A DNA stretch of 8,038 bases from Candidatus Aciduliprofundum sp. JdFR-45 (lineage in GTDB: Archaea; Thermoplasmatota; Thermoplasmata; Thermoplasmatales; JdFR-45): contig MTNG01000016.1 of assembly GCA_002011395.1 (NCBI GenBank), positions 1-8,038 on the forward strand, in the 5' to 3' direction. Shown piece by piece: positions 1 through 7,260 of this stretch (position 1 is its first letter; the number at the start of each line of letters is the position of its first letter). Under the pieces are notes generated by a model. The model was not told where the DNA came from and ran no database searches. It saw only the letters and a list, made by a program, of their open reading frames with translations. A program made the translations under genes and the position numbers.

Positions 1-1
1 G

Positions 2-154
2 GAAGCCGGAGCGGTTCCGCTAGGCGATATGCTCCCCGAGACCGCCTACGTGAAGCTCATGTGGGCCATGGGGAGCCACCCCGACCGCGTCGTGGAGGTG
101 ATGAGGAGTAACATCGCCGGCGAGATATCCGAGAGGAGGCTGATAACATGGTGA
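2..154 (+). CDS. gatD: Glu-tRNA(Gln) amidotransferase subunit D, C-terminal end (partial)
   Basis: Only the last 50 codons are present; the gene begins before the window. The reading frame gives a tail containing GDMLPETAYVKLMWAMG and then a stretch ending NIAGEISERRLITW, which matches the conserved C-terminus of archaeal GatD. GatD is the asparaginase-like subunit that releases ammonia from glutamine (or asparagine) and passes it to GatE, which amidates Glu-tRNA(Gln). The catalytic threonines of the asparaginase domain would lie upstream and cannot be checked here. The TGA stop at 152-154 lies inside the start of gatE, so the two genes overlap by 7 bases. This is consistent with co-transcription and translational coupling of two subunits that act as a complex. 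The identity rests on the tail motif plus the adjacent gatE. Confidence 0.9.
   Translation, partial: EAGAVPLGDMLPETAYVKLMWAMGSHPDRVVEVMRSNIAGEISERRLITW
132..139 (+). promoter_or_regulatory. Ribosome binding site of gatE
   Basis: The purine-rich run AGAGGAGG lies 8 bases before the ATG at 148 and complements the archaeal 16S rRNA 3' end (CCUCC core). It sits inside the end of gatD and supports the ATG at 148 as the gatE start. Confidence 0.7.
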
Positions 155-1989
155 GAGCGCGCGCCGGGCTTGAGATACACCAGCAACTGGACACACACAA
201 ACTCTTCTGCCCCTGCGAGTCACGGCTGAGCGATGAGGTCGTTGCTGAATTCACAAGGGTTCTCAGGCCAACGCAGAGCGAGATGGGGGAGGTCGATAAG
301 GCCGCACTGGAGGAGAGCGTTAAGAAGAGGCGCTTCCTCTATCAGGCGACGGATAACTCGTGTCTGGTGGAGGCGGACGAGGAGCCGCCGCACGAGTTAA
401 ACCGCGACGCACTTATGATCGCGCTGAAGGTGGCCGCGCTGCTGAACGCGAGGCCCGTTGATGAGGTCCAGTTCATGAGGAAGATAGTGATAGACGGGTC
501 CAACACCACAGGTTTCCAGAGGACCGCGCTCATAGCGGTCAACGGGTGCATAGAGACCTCCTTCGGGAAAGTGGATATACCCACCATCTGCCTGGAGGAG
601 GAGGCGGCGAGAAAGGTGGAGGACAGGGGCGACGTGGTGGTCTACCGGCTCGACCGGCTCGGAATACCGCTGGTGGAGATAGCGACATCGCCGGACATAC
701 ACAGCGGCGAGGAACTCCGCGAGGTGGCCGAGCGGATAGGGTACCTGCTGAGGGCCACCAAGCGCGTCCGGAGGGGCCAGGGCACCATAAGGCAGGACGT
801 GAACATATCCATAGAGGGCGGCGCGCGCGTGGAGATAAAGGGTGCCTCCAAACTCCCCCTCCTGCCCAGGATCTTCCAGGAGGAGGTGAATAGACAGGTG
901 GCCCTTCTGGAAATACGCGACCTGCTGAGGGAGAGAAATGCCACGGTGGGCGAAGCGATGGACGTGACCGACATCTTTCAAAATACGGCGAGCAGGGTGA
1001 TAAAGACCGCGCTGAAATCCGGCGGCGTTGTGCTCGCCGCCCCGCTCCGCGGGTTCCGCGGCGTGCTGAAATCCGGGAAGTACCGGCTGGGGCGCGAACT
1101 TGCCGAGAGGGCAAAGGCCGTGGGGCTGAAGGGCATCTTTCACGGGGATGAGATGCCCGCCTACGGGGTCAGCGAGGAGGAGGTTGAGCATCTGCGCGAG
1201 AAACTCGGCCTGGGCCCTGACGACTCCTTCGTGCTCCTCGCCGCGCCCCCCGAGAGGGCGTGGACGGCCATGGAGCGCGTGCTTGAAAGGGCAAGGGTCG
1301 CCGTTGAGGGCGTTCCCGAGGAGACGCGCGGTCCCCGGGAGGACGGGACCACGTTCTACATGCGCCCCCTCCCGGGCGGAGCGAGGATGTATCCCGAGAC
1401 GGACGTGCCGCCCGTGAAGATAACGAGGGAGATGTGGGAGGAGGTTCTTAGGGACCTTCCGCCCCTGCCGGAGGAGATGGCCGCGCACCTCGTGGAGAGA
1501 TACGGCATCTCAGAGCAGCAGGCGTGGCAGCTCATAAGGGACGGCACAGAGGACGTGTTCGAGGACATCGCCTCCCACACCGCCTACCCGGGCGTCGTGG
1601 CCCGCGTGCTCCTCAACCTCCTGCCGGAGATGGAGAGGGACGGTCTGGATGTGGGCCGCGTGACCCCCGAAGTGCTGATGGAGGTCTTCTCCCGGCTGGA
1701 TAAAGGTGAGTTCGCGAAGGAGGGGGTGGAGGAGATTCTCCGCGCAGTCGCTTCGGGGAAGTCCCCGGAGGAGGCCATCTCGGCGCTCCGCGGGGGCGGC
1801 GAGGAGGAACTGAGGGATTTCATACGGAGGGCGCTGGAGGAACGCAGGGATTTCGTCGTGGAGCGCGGAGAGAGGGCTTTCAGCGCGATAATGGGGGTTG
1901 TGATGAAGGAGTTCAGGGGCAGAGTGGACGGAAAGGTCATCAGCGAGATGGTCAGGGACGAACTCCGGAAATTCCTTGAGGAGGGGTAG
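148..1989 (+). CDS. gatE: Glu-tRNA(Gln) amidotransferase subunit E (archaeal GatE)
   Basis: This 613-residue protein has the usual length of GatE, the archaeal tRNA-binding and kinase/transamidase subunit. It phosphorylates the glutamate on Glu-tRNA(Gln) with ATP and amidates it with ammonia from GatD. The N-terminal GatB/GatE cradle shows GLEIHQQLDTHKLFCPC (7-23), the acidic run LEEEAARKV (149-157), DRLGIPLVEIATSPDI (169-184), GTIRQDVNISI (212-222) and EIKGASKL (229-236). An AspRS-like GAD insertion, which separates GatE from bacterial GatB, covers roughly 285-400 and includes LKGIFHGDEMPAYG. The cradle resumes with MYPETDVPP (414-422). A helical domain and a YqeY-like tail follow, with MGVVMKEFRGRVDGK near 582-596. 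The start is fixed by the motif position and by the GAGG site. The gene overlaps gatD by 7 bases and ends 3 bases from the stop of the convergent gene. No key motif appears damaged. Confidence 0.97.
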   Translation: MVRARAGLEIHQQLDTHKLFCPCESRLSDEVVAEFTRVLRPTQSEMGEVDKAALEESVKKRRFLYQATDNSCLVEADEEPPHELNRDALMIALKVAALLNARPVDEVQFMRKIVIDGSNTTGFQRTALIAVNGCIETSFGKVDIPTICLEEEAARKVEDRGDVVVYRLDRLGIPLVEIATSPDIHSGEELREVAERIGYLLRATKRVRRGQGTIRQDVNISIEGGARVEIKGASKLPLLPRIFQEEVNRQVALLEIRDLLRERNATVGEAMDVTDIFQNTASRVIKTALKSGGVVLAAPLRGFRGVLKSGKYRLGRELAERAKAVGLKGIFHGDEMPAYGVSEEEVEHLREKLGLGPDDSFVLLAAPPERAWTAMERVLERARVAVEGVPEETRGPREDGTTFYMRPLPGGARMYPETDVPPVKITREMWEEVLRDLPPLPEEMAAHLVERYGISEQQAWQLIRDGTEDVFEDIASHTAYPGVVARVLLNLLPEMERDGLDVGRVTPEVLMEVFSRLDKGEFAKEGVEEILRAVASGKSPEEAISALRGGGEEELRDFIRRALEERRDFVVERGERAFSAIMGVVMKEFRGRVDGKVISEMVRDELRKFLEEG

Positions 1990-1992
1990 AGG

Positions 1993-3450
1993 TCATCGCT
2001 CTTTCCCTCCCCTCCATTCGGGATTCTCCTTGCCGCATCCCGGGCAGAACCTGAACTCCACAGGGATGAGAAGACCGCATGATCTACAGGCCACCACCCT
2101 GCCGAGCGCCGTGCCGCAGTGCGGGCAGTATGAGAAGTCCGGGGATATCGCCCTGCCACACTCGTAGCAATAGTTTGCCGTTCTCACCTCGGCTTTTTTC
2201 ATGCTCGCTATCTTTCTGGTGAGCGATTCGCATTCAATTTCCTTCTCCCGCAGTGATTTTTTGAGAGATGCCAGTTCCGCCTCCAGCTTCACCACGCGTC
2301 CCTGAAGACGGCTGTTTTCCATTTTGAGCATGCTGTTTTCCCGCCTCAGACCTGCCCATACCCTGTCACCCAGGGAGCCGGGCAGGAAGGACAGGAGCAG
2401 GAGAACGAAGAGGGCACCGAGAAGCGATACTAAAACCACTGTGCCATAGGGCATAACCGCGCTGAGCGGGAGAGACGATATAATGACCAGGGACGCTATT
2501 ATCTTCCTGTCATCCCTCACGCTCTTCAAGAAAATTATGACCATGAGAGCTGTTCCAACGATTGCCCCGGCCCACCATATGAAGGTCCCCGTCACGTACG
2601 CCCCGACCGCCGCGATGGCCGGCGCGGCGAGGGACATGTTCGTGGCGCGGATCAGGCCTTTCCAGACGCCAGCAACTATTATGCCCGATGACAGGAACCA
2701 GAGAGCGGCATATGAGGCAAGGTAGAGTGGTGCCAGGTCAGGCACCTCTTTCTCAGCGGGGCCTATGTAAATATCGTCCTTGACCACCGCGCTCCTGCGC
2801 GACCACCGGTACACCGTGTAACCATCTACCCTTTTAACCACATCCGGTTTGAACGAGCCCGAATCCAGGGTGTATTCATCCGATATGTTCACCTTTATGT
2901 ACAGATAACCCAGATACTTCGTGTTTGGGAGGTTTATGGTGTAGTGATCCATGCCCTCCACGGTGTACATGACGTTTATGACGTGGTGGCCGGGCGACAG
3001 TGGTACGCTTATCCGGGAAAACTCGGCCTGGAAGTAGTTGGGCATATCCGTGGCACTGACCTCCCTGCCATCAATGACCAGGGTTAAATCCCTGACCGTC
3101 TCCAGCGGTAGCGATATCTTGGCGGTGGCATCCTCATCCAGTACGTACACATAGGTTGTGTTCACATACGCCATATCGTTGTCAATGGTGACCAGAACCT
3201 TTATCTCTATGGGGTCCGCGGGTATGGTCAGGGTCGTGCCAGCCGAGTACCATGCGCCTCCATAGGAAGCCATGCCCTCACCACCGCTCATGCTCCCGGT
3301 TGGCAACTGTATCATCAGCGTGGAGACCAGCACGACTGTGATGGCAATCATCAGAATCGCGGCCACCGCGGGACTGATAGTTTCTTTTTTGCCTCCCGAT
3401 GCCTGCACCCCTTTCATACTTCCGTCCATCGCCCCATTATCATCCAGCAT
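1993..3450 (-). CDS. Membrane protein with pilin-type N-terminus, coiled coil and C-terminal double zinc ribbon
   Basis: This is a 485-residue protein of unknown function. Residues 21-47 (KKETISPAV, then a hydrophobic helix) resemble the archaeal type IV pilin N-terminal family (Pilin_N, formerly DUF1628). By analogy with haloarchaeal pilins, a prepilin peptidase could cut after T24. Residues 60-235 look like a beta-rich extracytoplasmic domain, with possible N-glycosylation sites at N97 and N188. About five further helices follow (near 240-265, 272-290, 292-308, 316-333 and 336-357). The positive loops KGLIR and KSVRDDRK suit a cytoplasmic C-terminus. Residues 365-420 are a heptad-like coiled coil. 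Two zinc ribbons end the protein: C428/C431 with C442/C445, and C455/C458 with C469/C472. The ATG at 3450 fits a leaderless transcript; M12 (3417) is an alternative start. It could be a sensor or scaffold, which is inference. With so many helices after the leader, an ordinary pilin is unlikely. Confidence 0.85.
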   Translation of the reverse strand: MLDDNGAMDGSMKGVQASGGKKETISPAVAAILMIAITVVLVSTLMIQLPTGSMSGGEGMASYGGAWYSAGTTLTIPADPIEIKVLVTIDNDMAYVNTTYVYVLDEDATAKISLPLETVRDLTLVIDGREVSATDMPNYFQAEFSRISVPLSPGHHVINVMYTVEGMDHYTINLPNTKYLGYLYIKVNISDEYTLDSGSFKPDVVKRVDGYTVYRWSRRSAVVKDDIYIGPAEKEVPDLAPLYLASYAALWFLSSGIIVAGVWKGLIRATNMSLAAPAIAAVGAYVTGTFIWWAGAIVGTALMVIIFLKSVRDDRKIIASLVIISSLPLSAVMPYGTVVLVSLLGALFVLLLLSFLPGSLGDRVWAGLRRENSMLKMENSRLQGRVVKLEAELASLKKSLREKEIECESLTRKIASMKKAEVRTANYCYECGRAISPDFSYCPHCGTALGRVVACRSCGLLIPVEFRFCPGCGKENPEWRGGKER

Positions 3451-3470
3451 GGATGATTCTACGCTACAAA

Positions 3471-3482
3471 TAAATATAAAAT
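3471..3482 (-). promoter_or_regulatory. TATA box of the pilin/zinc-ribbon gene
   Basis: Read on the minus strand this is an ATTTTATATTTA element. Its centre is about 26-27 bases before the ATG at 3450, so an archaeal transcript would begin at or next to the start codon. No Shine-Dalgarno sequence precedes that ATG, which agrees with leaderless translation. The same T-rich run lies 20-30 bases past the stop of the upstream permease gene and could also help end its transcript. Confidence 0.6.
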
Positions 3483-3503
3483 TTTTGTTTTCAGGTACTG
3501 TCT

Positions 3504-4910
3504 TCAGAACTCCTCCTCAAGCCACCTCTTTTTCGCCCCCGAATAGTACAGAACCGCATTTAAAAGCAGGACGGAGGTGAATATACCGATGGACCACGCG
3601 AAGAGCAGGGGATCCCTGTACCCCACCATCGTGATTATGAGCAGCGCCACCTCCGGCAGTATCGTGGCCACGCCGAATTTCACTATCACCTCGGGGTCAA
3701 AGAGCATGGAGTAGGTTCTGTTGCCCGTGAGGTACACTATCAGCGTGATGAGGTAAAAGGAGTTCACGGTGAATATCCACGCCGCGACGGGGAAGAGATA
3801 CATTTCACCCAGCGCCGCGGAGAGGAGGAAGAGAAGCGGTAATGTGAGAACCGTGGACACGAGCATGTATGTTATTATGTGTATCCTCAGCAGGTCGGGC
3901 ATCCGAACGGGGAGGAGGTTCATGTACGAGTAATCGTCCAGGTTCGTCAGCCAGGAGTACAGGACGACTGAGAAGAAGCCCAGCATCACCGCGTAGAAAA
4001 GAGTGCTACCGTACACCTCCGGCGCGGCGATGTCTATTATGCGCGACAGCACACCCAGCAGGAAGACGGGCACGACGTAGGCGGCTATCACCTTGTAGAA
4101 CACCCTGCCCCGAACCATGTCCGTTATCTCCTTCGCCACGAGGGTACGGCTTTCGCCGAATGCGCGGAATTCCAGTCGTGGCAGGAGTTTACCTGCTCTC
4201 CTTTCCCTGAATATGAACTCGTCCGGCGTGGCGATGTACCCCAGCAGCGTCGTGACGATGCAGAAGACCACAGATACGATAAACCACCTGAAGTCGGACG
4301 TCATGTACAGGGCGTAAAACGGCAGAACGAGCGCGCGGCTCAGCACGCCGACTGCACCGCCAGCGAGGTAAAGAGCCACGGCCAGCCCGACGGCGGCGAA
4401 CGCTGCCCTGTTCCTGAAAAAGAGGATTGACATCAAAAAGGATAGTGAATAGCCGTACATGAAGGCGAGGAACGAGCAGAGCGTGAATCGTGCTATGCTG
4501 TACCACGAAAACCCGGAAACGGGCTGGGTGAGCGCGAGGCCGGCGGTGACGGGGAATATCATGAGTACGGAGTAATACACGAGGTCCCGGATGTAAACGA
4601 GCATGAAGGTGTGCCTGTACCTTATGGGATGCAGGGCGGGTAAACTTATGAGATAAAACTCGCGGAAGTTCCTCTGCATGTACTGCTGCCCGAGAAAGCC
4701 GAAGGCGCCGCTGCCCACGCCGTAAAGCGCGTATCCCCCCAGAAGCGTGAGCATGGTCGTTGCGTAGCCGCTCTCGGCCACTATGTCGTCAAACAGCAGG
4801 GCGAAGAGCCCTGTGAACGCTATCACGTAGAGAGGAAACAGATAGAATGAAAGGCGCTTCACATAGGCGATGTGCCTCCGGTACTCCTCAATCAGAAAGG
4901 TCCTCAGCAT
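3504..4910 (-). CDS. ABC transporter permease, about 12 membrane helices
   Basis: This 468-residue protein is almost entirely membrane helices, six in each half: near 20-40, 52-70, 105-127, 137-164, 169-190 and 205-226, then 270-292, 303-321, 340-366, 370-395, 408-430 and 434-457. A charged cytoplasmic linker (about 230-265) separates the halves. Each half opens with a charged amphipathic segment (LIEEYRRHIAYVKR and LVAKEITDMVRGRVFYK). Each also has a loop with LP before its third helix (SLPALHPIRYRH and NLLPVRMPDLLRIH), so the halves look like diverged copies of a six-helix ABC-2-type unit. It overlaps the upstream ATPase gene by 23 bases, which supports an ATPase/permease pair in the cell membrane. 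GGTGGGG, 4 bases before the ATG, is a good ribosome site. The substrate and direction of transport cannot be told; an exporter is the usual role of ABC-2 systems. No solute-binding protein gene is nearby. Confidence 0.85.
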   Translation of the reverse strand: MLRTFLIEEYRRHIAYVKRLSFYLFPLYVIAFTGLFALLFDDIVAESGYATTMLTLLGGYALYGVGSGAFGFLGQQYMQRNFREFYLISLPALHPIRYRHTFMLVYIRDLVYYSVLMIFPVTAGLALTQPVSGFSWYSIARFTLCSFLAFMYGYSLSFLMSILFFRNRAAFAAVGLAVALYLAGGAVGVLSRALVLPFYALYMTSDFRWFIVSVVFCIVTTLLGYIATPDEFIFRERRAGKLLPRLEFRAFGESRTLVAKEITDMVRGRVFYKVIAAYVVPVFLLGVLSRIIDIAAPEVYGSTLFYAVMLGFFSVVLYSWLTNLDDYSYMNLLPVRMPDLLRIHIITYMLVSTVLTLPLLFLLSAALGEMYLFPVAAWIFTVNSFYLITLIVYLTGNRTYSMLFDPEVIVKFGVATILPEVALLIITMVGYRDPLLFAWSIGIFTSVLLLNAVLYYSGAKKRWLEEEF

Positions 4911-5598
4911 CGTACCCCACCGCCCTGAGAAACGCCGATTCCACGTCCTCGCCGTCCTCTATCATGGCCCTGACCTGTCCCCTGTAAATCACGGCGAACC
5001 TTCTGCACAGCTTCTGCGCTATCTCTATGATGTGGGTGCACATGAGCAGCGTCGTCCCCTCATCCACCTTTTTGAGAAAGTAGCGGGAGAACTTTCTCTG
5101 ATAGAGGGGGTCCAGATTTATGAAGGGCTCGTCCAGAACGACGAGCGGGGGGTCATGGATGAACGCGGCTGCGATCATGAGGCGCTGCCTCGTCCCCTTG
5201 GAGAGTTCCTTGCACAGGCGGTCCTCGTACTCCCTCAGGTCAAATTCCCTTATGTACCGCTCCACGCGGTCCTCGGCGTCCTCCACGCCCCTAATCCTGC
5301 ACACGAGGTAGAGGTACTCCCACGGGGTGAGGTAGGTGGGCACGCTCTCCGTCTCCGGCACGATGCCCGTTCGCCTTCTCACCTCAACGGGGTCCCTCAT
5401 GGGGTCCACGCCCAGAACCCGCACATGACCCCTACCACGGGTCTGGCCGGTTATAACTTTAATGAAAGTCGTCTTCCCCGCCCCGTTTGGGCCCAGAAGA
5501 CAGAAGAACTCGCCCTCCTCAACCGTCAGCGATATGCCGTTGAGGGCGCGAACGCTGCCGTATTCCTTAACTAGGTTCTTCACCACGATGGCGCTCAT
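4888..5598 (-). CDS. ABC transporter ATP-binding protein
   Basis: This 236-residue protein is a complete ABC ATPase that would power the permease encoded next. Walker A is GPNGAGKTT (36-44), the signature region is LSKGTRQRL (132-140), Walker B is LVVLDEP (152-158), the D-loop is NLD (161-163) and the switch histidine is H189 in CTH. The Q-loop position reads GIVPE (E82), as in many ABC-2 exporter ATPases, and the signature has LSKGT instead of LSGGQ. The start at 5598 gives MSAIVVKNLVKEYG, the normal beginning of the fold. A longer open frame to 5739 only reads through the end of pyrK and is rejected. ATG and the pyrK stop overlap as ATGA, with GGGTG about 5 bases upstream, so translation is probably coupled to pyrK. 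The substrate is unknown. Confidence 0.95.
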   Translation of the reverse strand: MSAIVVKNLVKEYGSVRALNGISLTVEEGEFFCLLGPNGAGKTTFIKVITGQTRGRGHVRVLGVDPMRDPVEVRRRTGIVPETESVPTYLTPWEYLYLVCRIRGVEDAEDRVERYIREFDLREYEDRLCKELSKGTRQRLMIAAAFIHDPPLVVLDEPFINLDPLYQRKFSRYFLKKVDEGTTLLMCTHIIEIAQKLCRRFAVIYRGQVRAMIEDGEDVESAFLRAVGYDAEDLSD

Positions 5599-6353
5599 AT
5601 GGGCACCCGCCTCCCGGAGGGGTCGCGTCTGAACCGTCCGAACTCGTAGATTTCTGTGAGCTCGTCGGAGAACACGGGGCCATCCCTGCATACCCTGTAG
5701 CCGGACACGCTGCAGGAGTCGCATATACCGATTCCACACTTCATGTATCTCTCAAGCGATGCCTCCACTGCTATGTCACGTTCGGAGGCAAAGGCATACA
5801 CCTTCACCATCATGGCCTCGGGTCCGCAGGTGTAGACGATGTCCGGTTCATGCTCCTCCACAGCGCGCTCCAGCAGGTCCGTCACGGGTCCGGCATGGCC
5901 CTCACTTCCATCGTCCGTGGAGACCCACACCTCGGACGAGGCGCGGAGGCGCTCCACGAAGAAGAGGTCCTCCGAGGTCCTCGCACCCAGGAGAGTTAAA
6001 ACATCGCCGGGGTGCTCCTCCACCAGCGGCGCAAGGGATGCGATGCCCGTCCCCCCGGCCACCACCAGGGGTCTGCTGCCCCGTATGGAGTAGCACCTCC
6101 CATAGGGGCCGCGTATCCACAACCTATCATCCGCCTCCAAGGAATGCAGTGCGCGGGTGGTAGGGCCCACAGCCCGCACCGTTATTCCCTTCAGCATACC
6201 CGTGAAGGATACGCTCATGGGCACCTCCTCGTGTCCGGGAAGCCAGACCATGTAGAACTGTCCCGGAAGGGCGATGCACGGGTCGCGGAAGAGTATGCTC
6301 ACCACGTCCCGCGCCTCGCGCCGCACGTCCTCAATCCTAACGCATCTATGCAT
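5595..6353 (-). CDS. pyrK: Dihydroorotate dehydrogenase B, electron transfer subunit
   Basis: This 252-residue protein matches PyrK, the flavin and iron-sulfur subunit that carries electrons from PyrD to NAD+ in class 1B dihydroorotate dehydrogenase, a cytoplasmic pyrimidine-synthesis enzyme. The N-terminal ferredoxin-reductase-like FAD barrel includes PMSVS (45-49) and GPTTRAL (63-69). The nucleotide-binding part has GGTGIASL (100-107) and YTCGPEAMM (174-182). The [2Fe-2S] ligands are C206, C211, C214 and C222 (CX4CX2CX7C), followed by RDGPVF, as is common in PyrK. The start at 6353 lies 7 bases after the pyrD stop. GGGTGAT, which ends 6 bases before the ATG, complements the archaeal 16S rRNA end. 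Its own stop overlaps the ABC ATPase start by 4 bases. Related sulfhydrogenase gamma subunits share this fold, but the pyrD neighbour decides the call. Confidence 0.95.
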   Translation of the reverse strand: MHRCVRIEDVRREARDVVSILFRDPCIALPGQFYMVWLPGHEEVPMSVSFTGMLKGITVRAVGPTTRALHSLEADDRLWIRGPYGRCYSIRGSRPLVVAGGTGIASLAPLVEEHPGDVLTLLGARTSEDLFFVERLRASSEVWVSTDDGSEGHAGPVTDLLERAVEEHEPDIVYTCGPEAMMVKVYAFASERDIAVEASLERYMKCGIGICDSCSVSGYRVCRDGPVFSDELTEIYEFGRFRRDPSGRRVPI

Positions 6354-6360
6354 TCCCGCA

Positions 6361-7260
6361 TCACCCGTGGGCGAGACCCACCATCTCCTGCACGGTGGAG
6401 AAGCCCTCCTCCTCCATTATGTGCGAGAGTTCAATCGCAAGCAATCGGAACACCTCAACGCCGCGGTAGTACACGGCGCTTCCCACCTGCACGGCCGATG
6501 CTCCAGCCATGAGATACTCGGCCACGTCCTCGCCCGTCGTGACACCGCCCACGCCGATTATGGGTTTATCGGTGACCTCATACGCCTCATAGACGAGGCG
6601 CACGCCCACGGGTTTCACGGCCGGCCCGGAATAGCCCCCGAAGACGTTGCTCAGCACCGGCCTTCGCGCCCTAATGTCTATGGCCATGGCCCTCAGCGTG
6701 TTCATGAGCACTATGGCATCCGCGCCGGATGCCGCCTCCACTATCGGCCGTATGTCGGCCACGTTGGGCGTCAGTTTGGCCCAGACGGGAATGCCCACCG
6801 CCGACTTCACCGCCTCCACGATTTCACGGACCATCTCGGGGTCTATGCCGACCTCCATCCCGTACCCGCGGGCATGGGGGCAGGAGAGGTTGAGTTCCAC
6901 CGCTGAAACGCCGTATTCCTCCATGCGCCGTGCGAGACGTGCAAACTCATCCGGCCCGGCACCGAAAACCGAGCCGATCACAACCGCACCGCCCTCAACG
7001 GCGGTTCGCACCTCCTCCGCGAACTCCTCAATTCCGGGCCCCGGCAGGCCCATAGCGTTCAGCAGGCCGTGGGGGAGCACGACGATGACGGGGTTGGGAT
7101 AGCCCTCCCTCGGCGAGAGACCTATGGACTTCGTCACGACTCCGCCGGCCCCCGCGTTCCACACGCGGAGCATGCTCTCGCCGGTCTCGCCGAGCACCCC
7201 CGACGCCAGCAGAAAGGGGTTTCTTAGCTCTATGCCTGATAACCGCACCCCGAGGTTCAT
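6361..7260 (-). CDS. pyrD: Dihydroorotate dehydrogenase, catalytic subunit (class 1B)
   Basis: This 299-residue FMN enzyme of the usual length oxidises dihydroorotate to orotate, the fourth step of de novo pyrimidine synthesis, in the cytoplasm. Visible TIM-barrel landmarks are NPFLLASG (14-21), TKSIGL with K44, LLNAMGLPGPG (66-76), the active-site loop NLSCPH (124-129) with catalytic base C127, WAKLTPN with K162 (160-166), MNT (186-188) and the phosphate-binding segments GVGGVTTGED (236-245) and VQVGSA (257-262). A cysteine rather than serine base marks class 1, and the adjacent pyrK makes it the NAD-linked class 1B type. The ATG at 7260 overlaps the stop of the upstream 120-residue ORF by 4 bases (ATGA). 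The ribosome site is weak (GATGGGG), so translation probably depends on coupling. The gene appears intact. Confidence 0.97.
   Translation of the reverse strand: MNLGVRLSGIELRNPFLLASGVLGETGESMLRVWNAGAGGVVTKSIGLSPREGYPNPVIVVLPHGLLNAMGLPGPGIEEFAEEVRTAVEGGAVVIGSVFGAGPDEFARLARRMEEYGVSAVELNLSCPHARGYGMEVGIDPEMVREIVEAVKSAVGIPVWAKLTPNVADIRPIVEAASGADAIVLMNTLRAMAIDIRARRPVLSNVFGGYSGPAVKPVGVRLVYEAYEVTDKPIIGVGGVTTGEDVAEYLMAGASAVQVGSAVYYRGVEVFRLLAIELSHIMEEEGFSTVQEMVGLAHG

Noticed and set aside
397..1488. Long 363-codon open frame antisense to gatE
   Set aside because: It is a shadow of the GC-rich codon pattern of gatE; the translation is low in complexity and has no motifs, and the sense frame is a complete GatE.
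3466..3488. ACAAA/TTTGT inverted repeat around the TATA box of the zinc-ribbon gene
   Set aside because: The arms are 5 bases in AT-rich sequence, so chance is likely, and they do not match the longer repeat at 7633-7659 convincingly.
4870..5574. 234-codon plus-strand open frame over the ABC ATPase
   Set aside because: It is antisense to a gene with all ABC motifs and its translation has no domain-like features.
5599..5739. 47-residue N-terminal extension of the ABC ATPase
   Set aside because: It lies wholly within the end of pyrK in another frame, looks arginine-rich and random, and the ABC fold begins properly at the ATG at 5598 with an ATGA junction.
6012..6906. Overlapping plus-strand open frames across pyrK and pyrD
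   Set aside because: They are rich in histidine, arginine and proline, as expected for reverse frames of GC-rich genes, and oppose two clearly identified enzymes.
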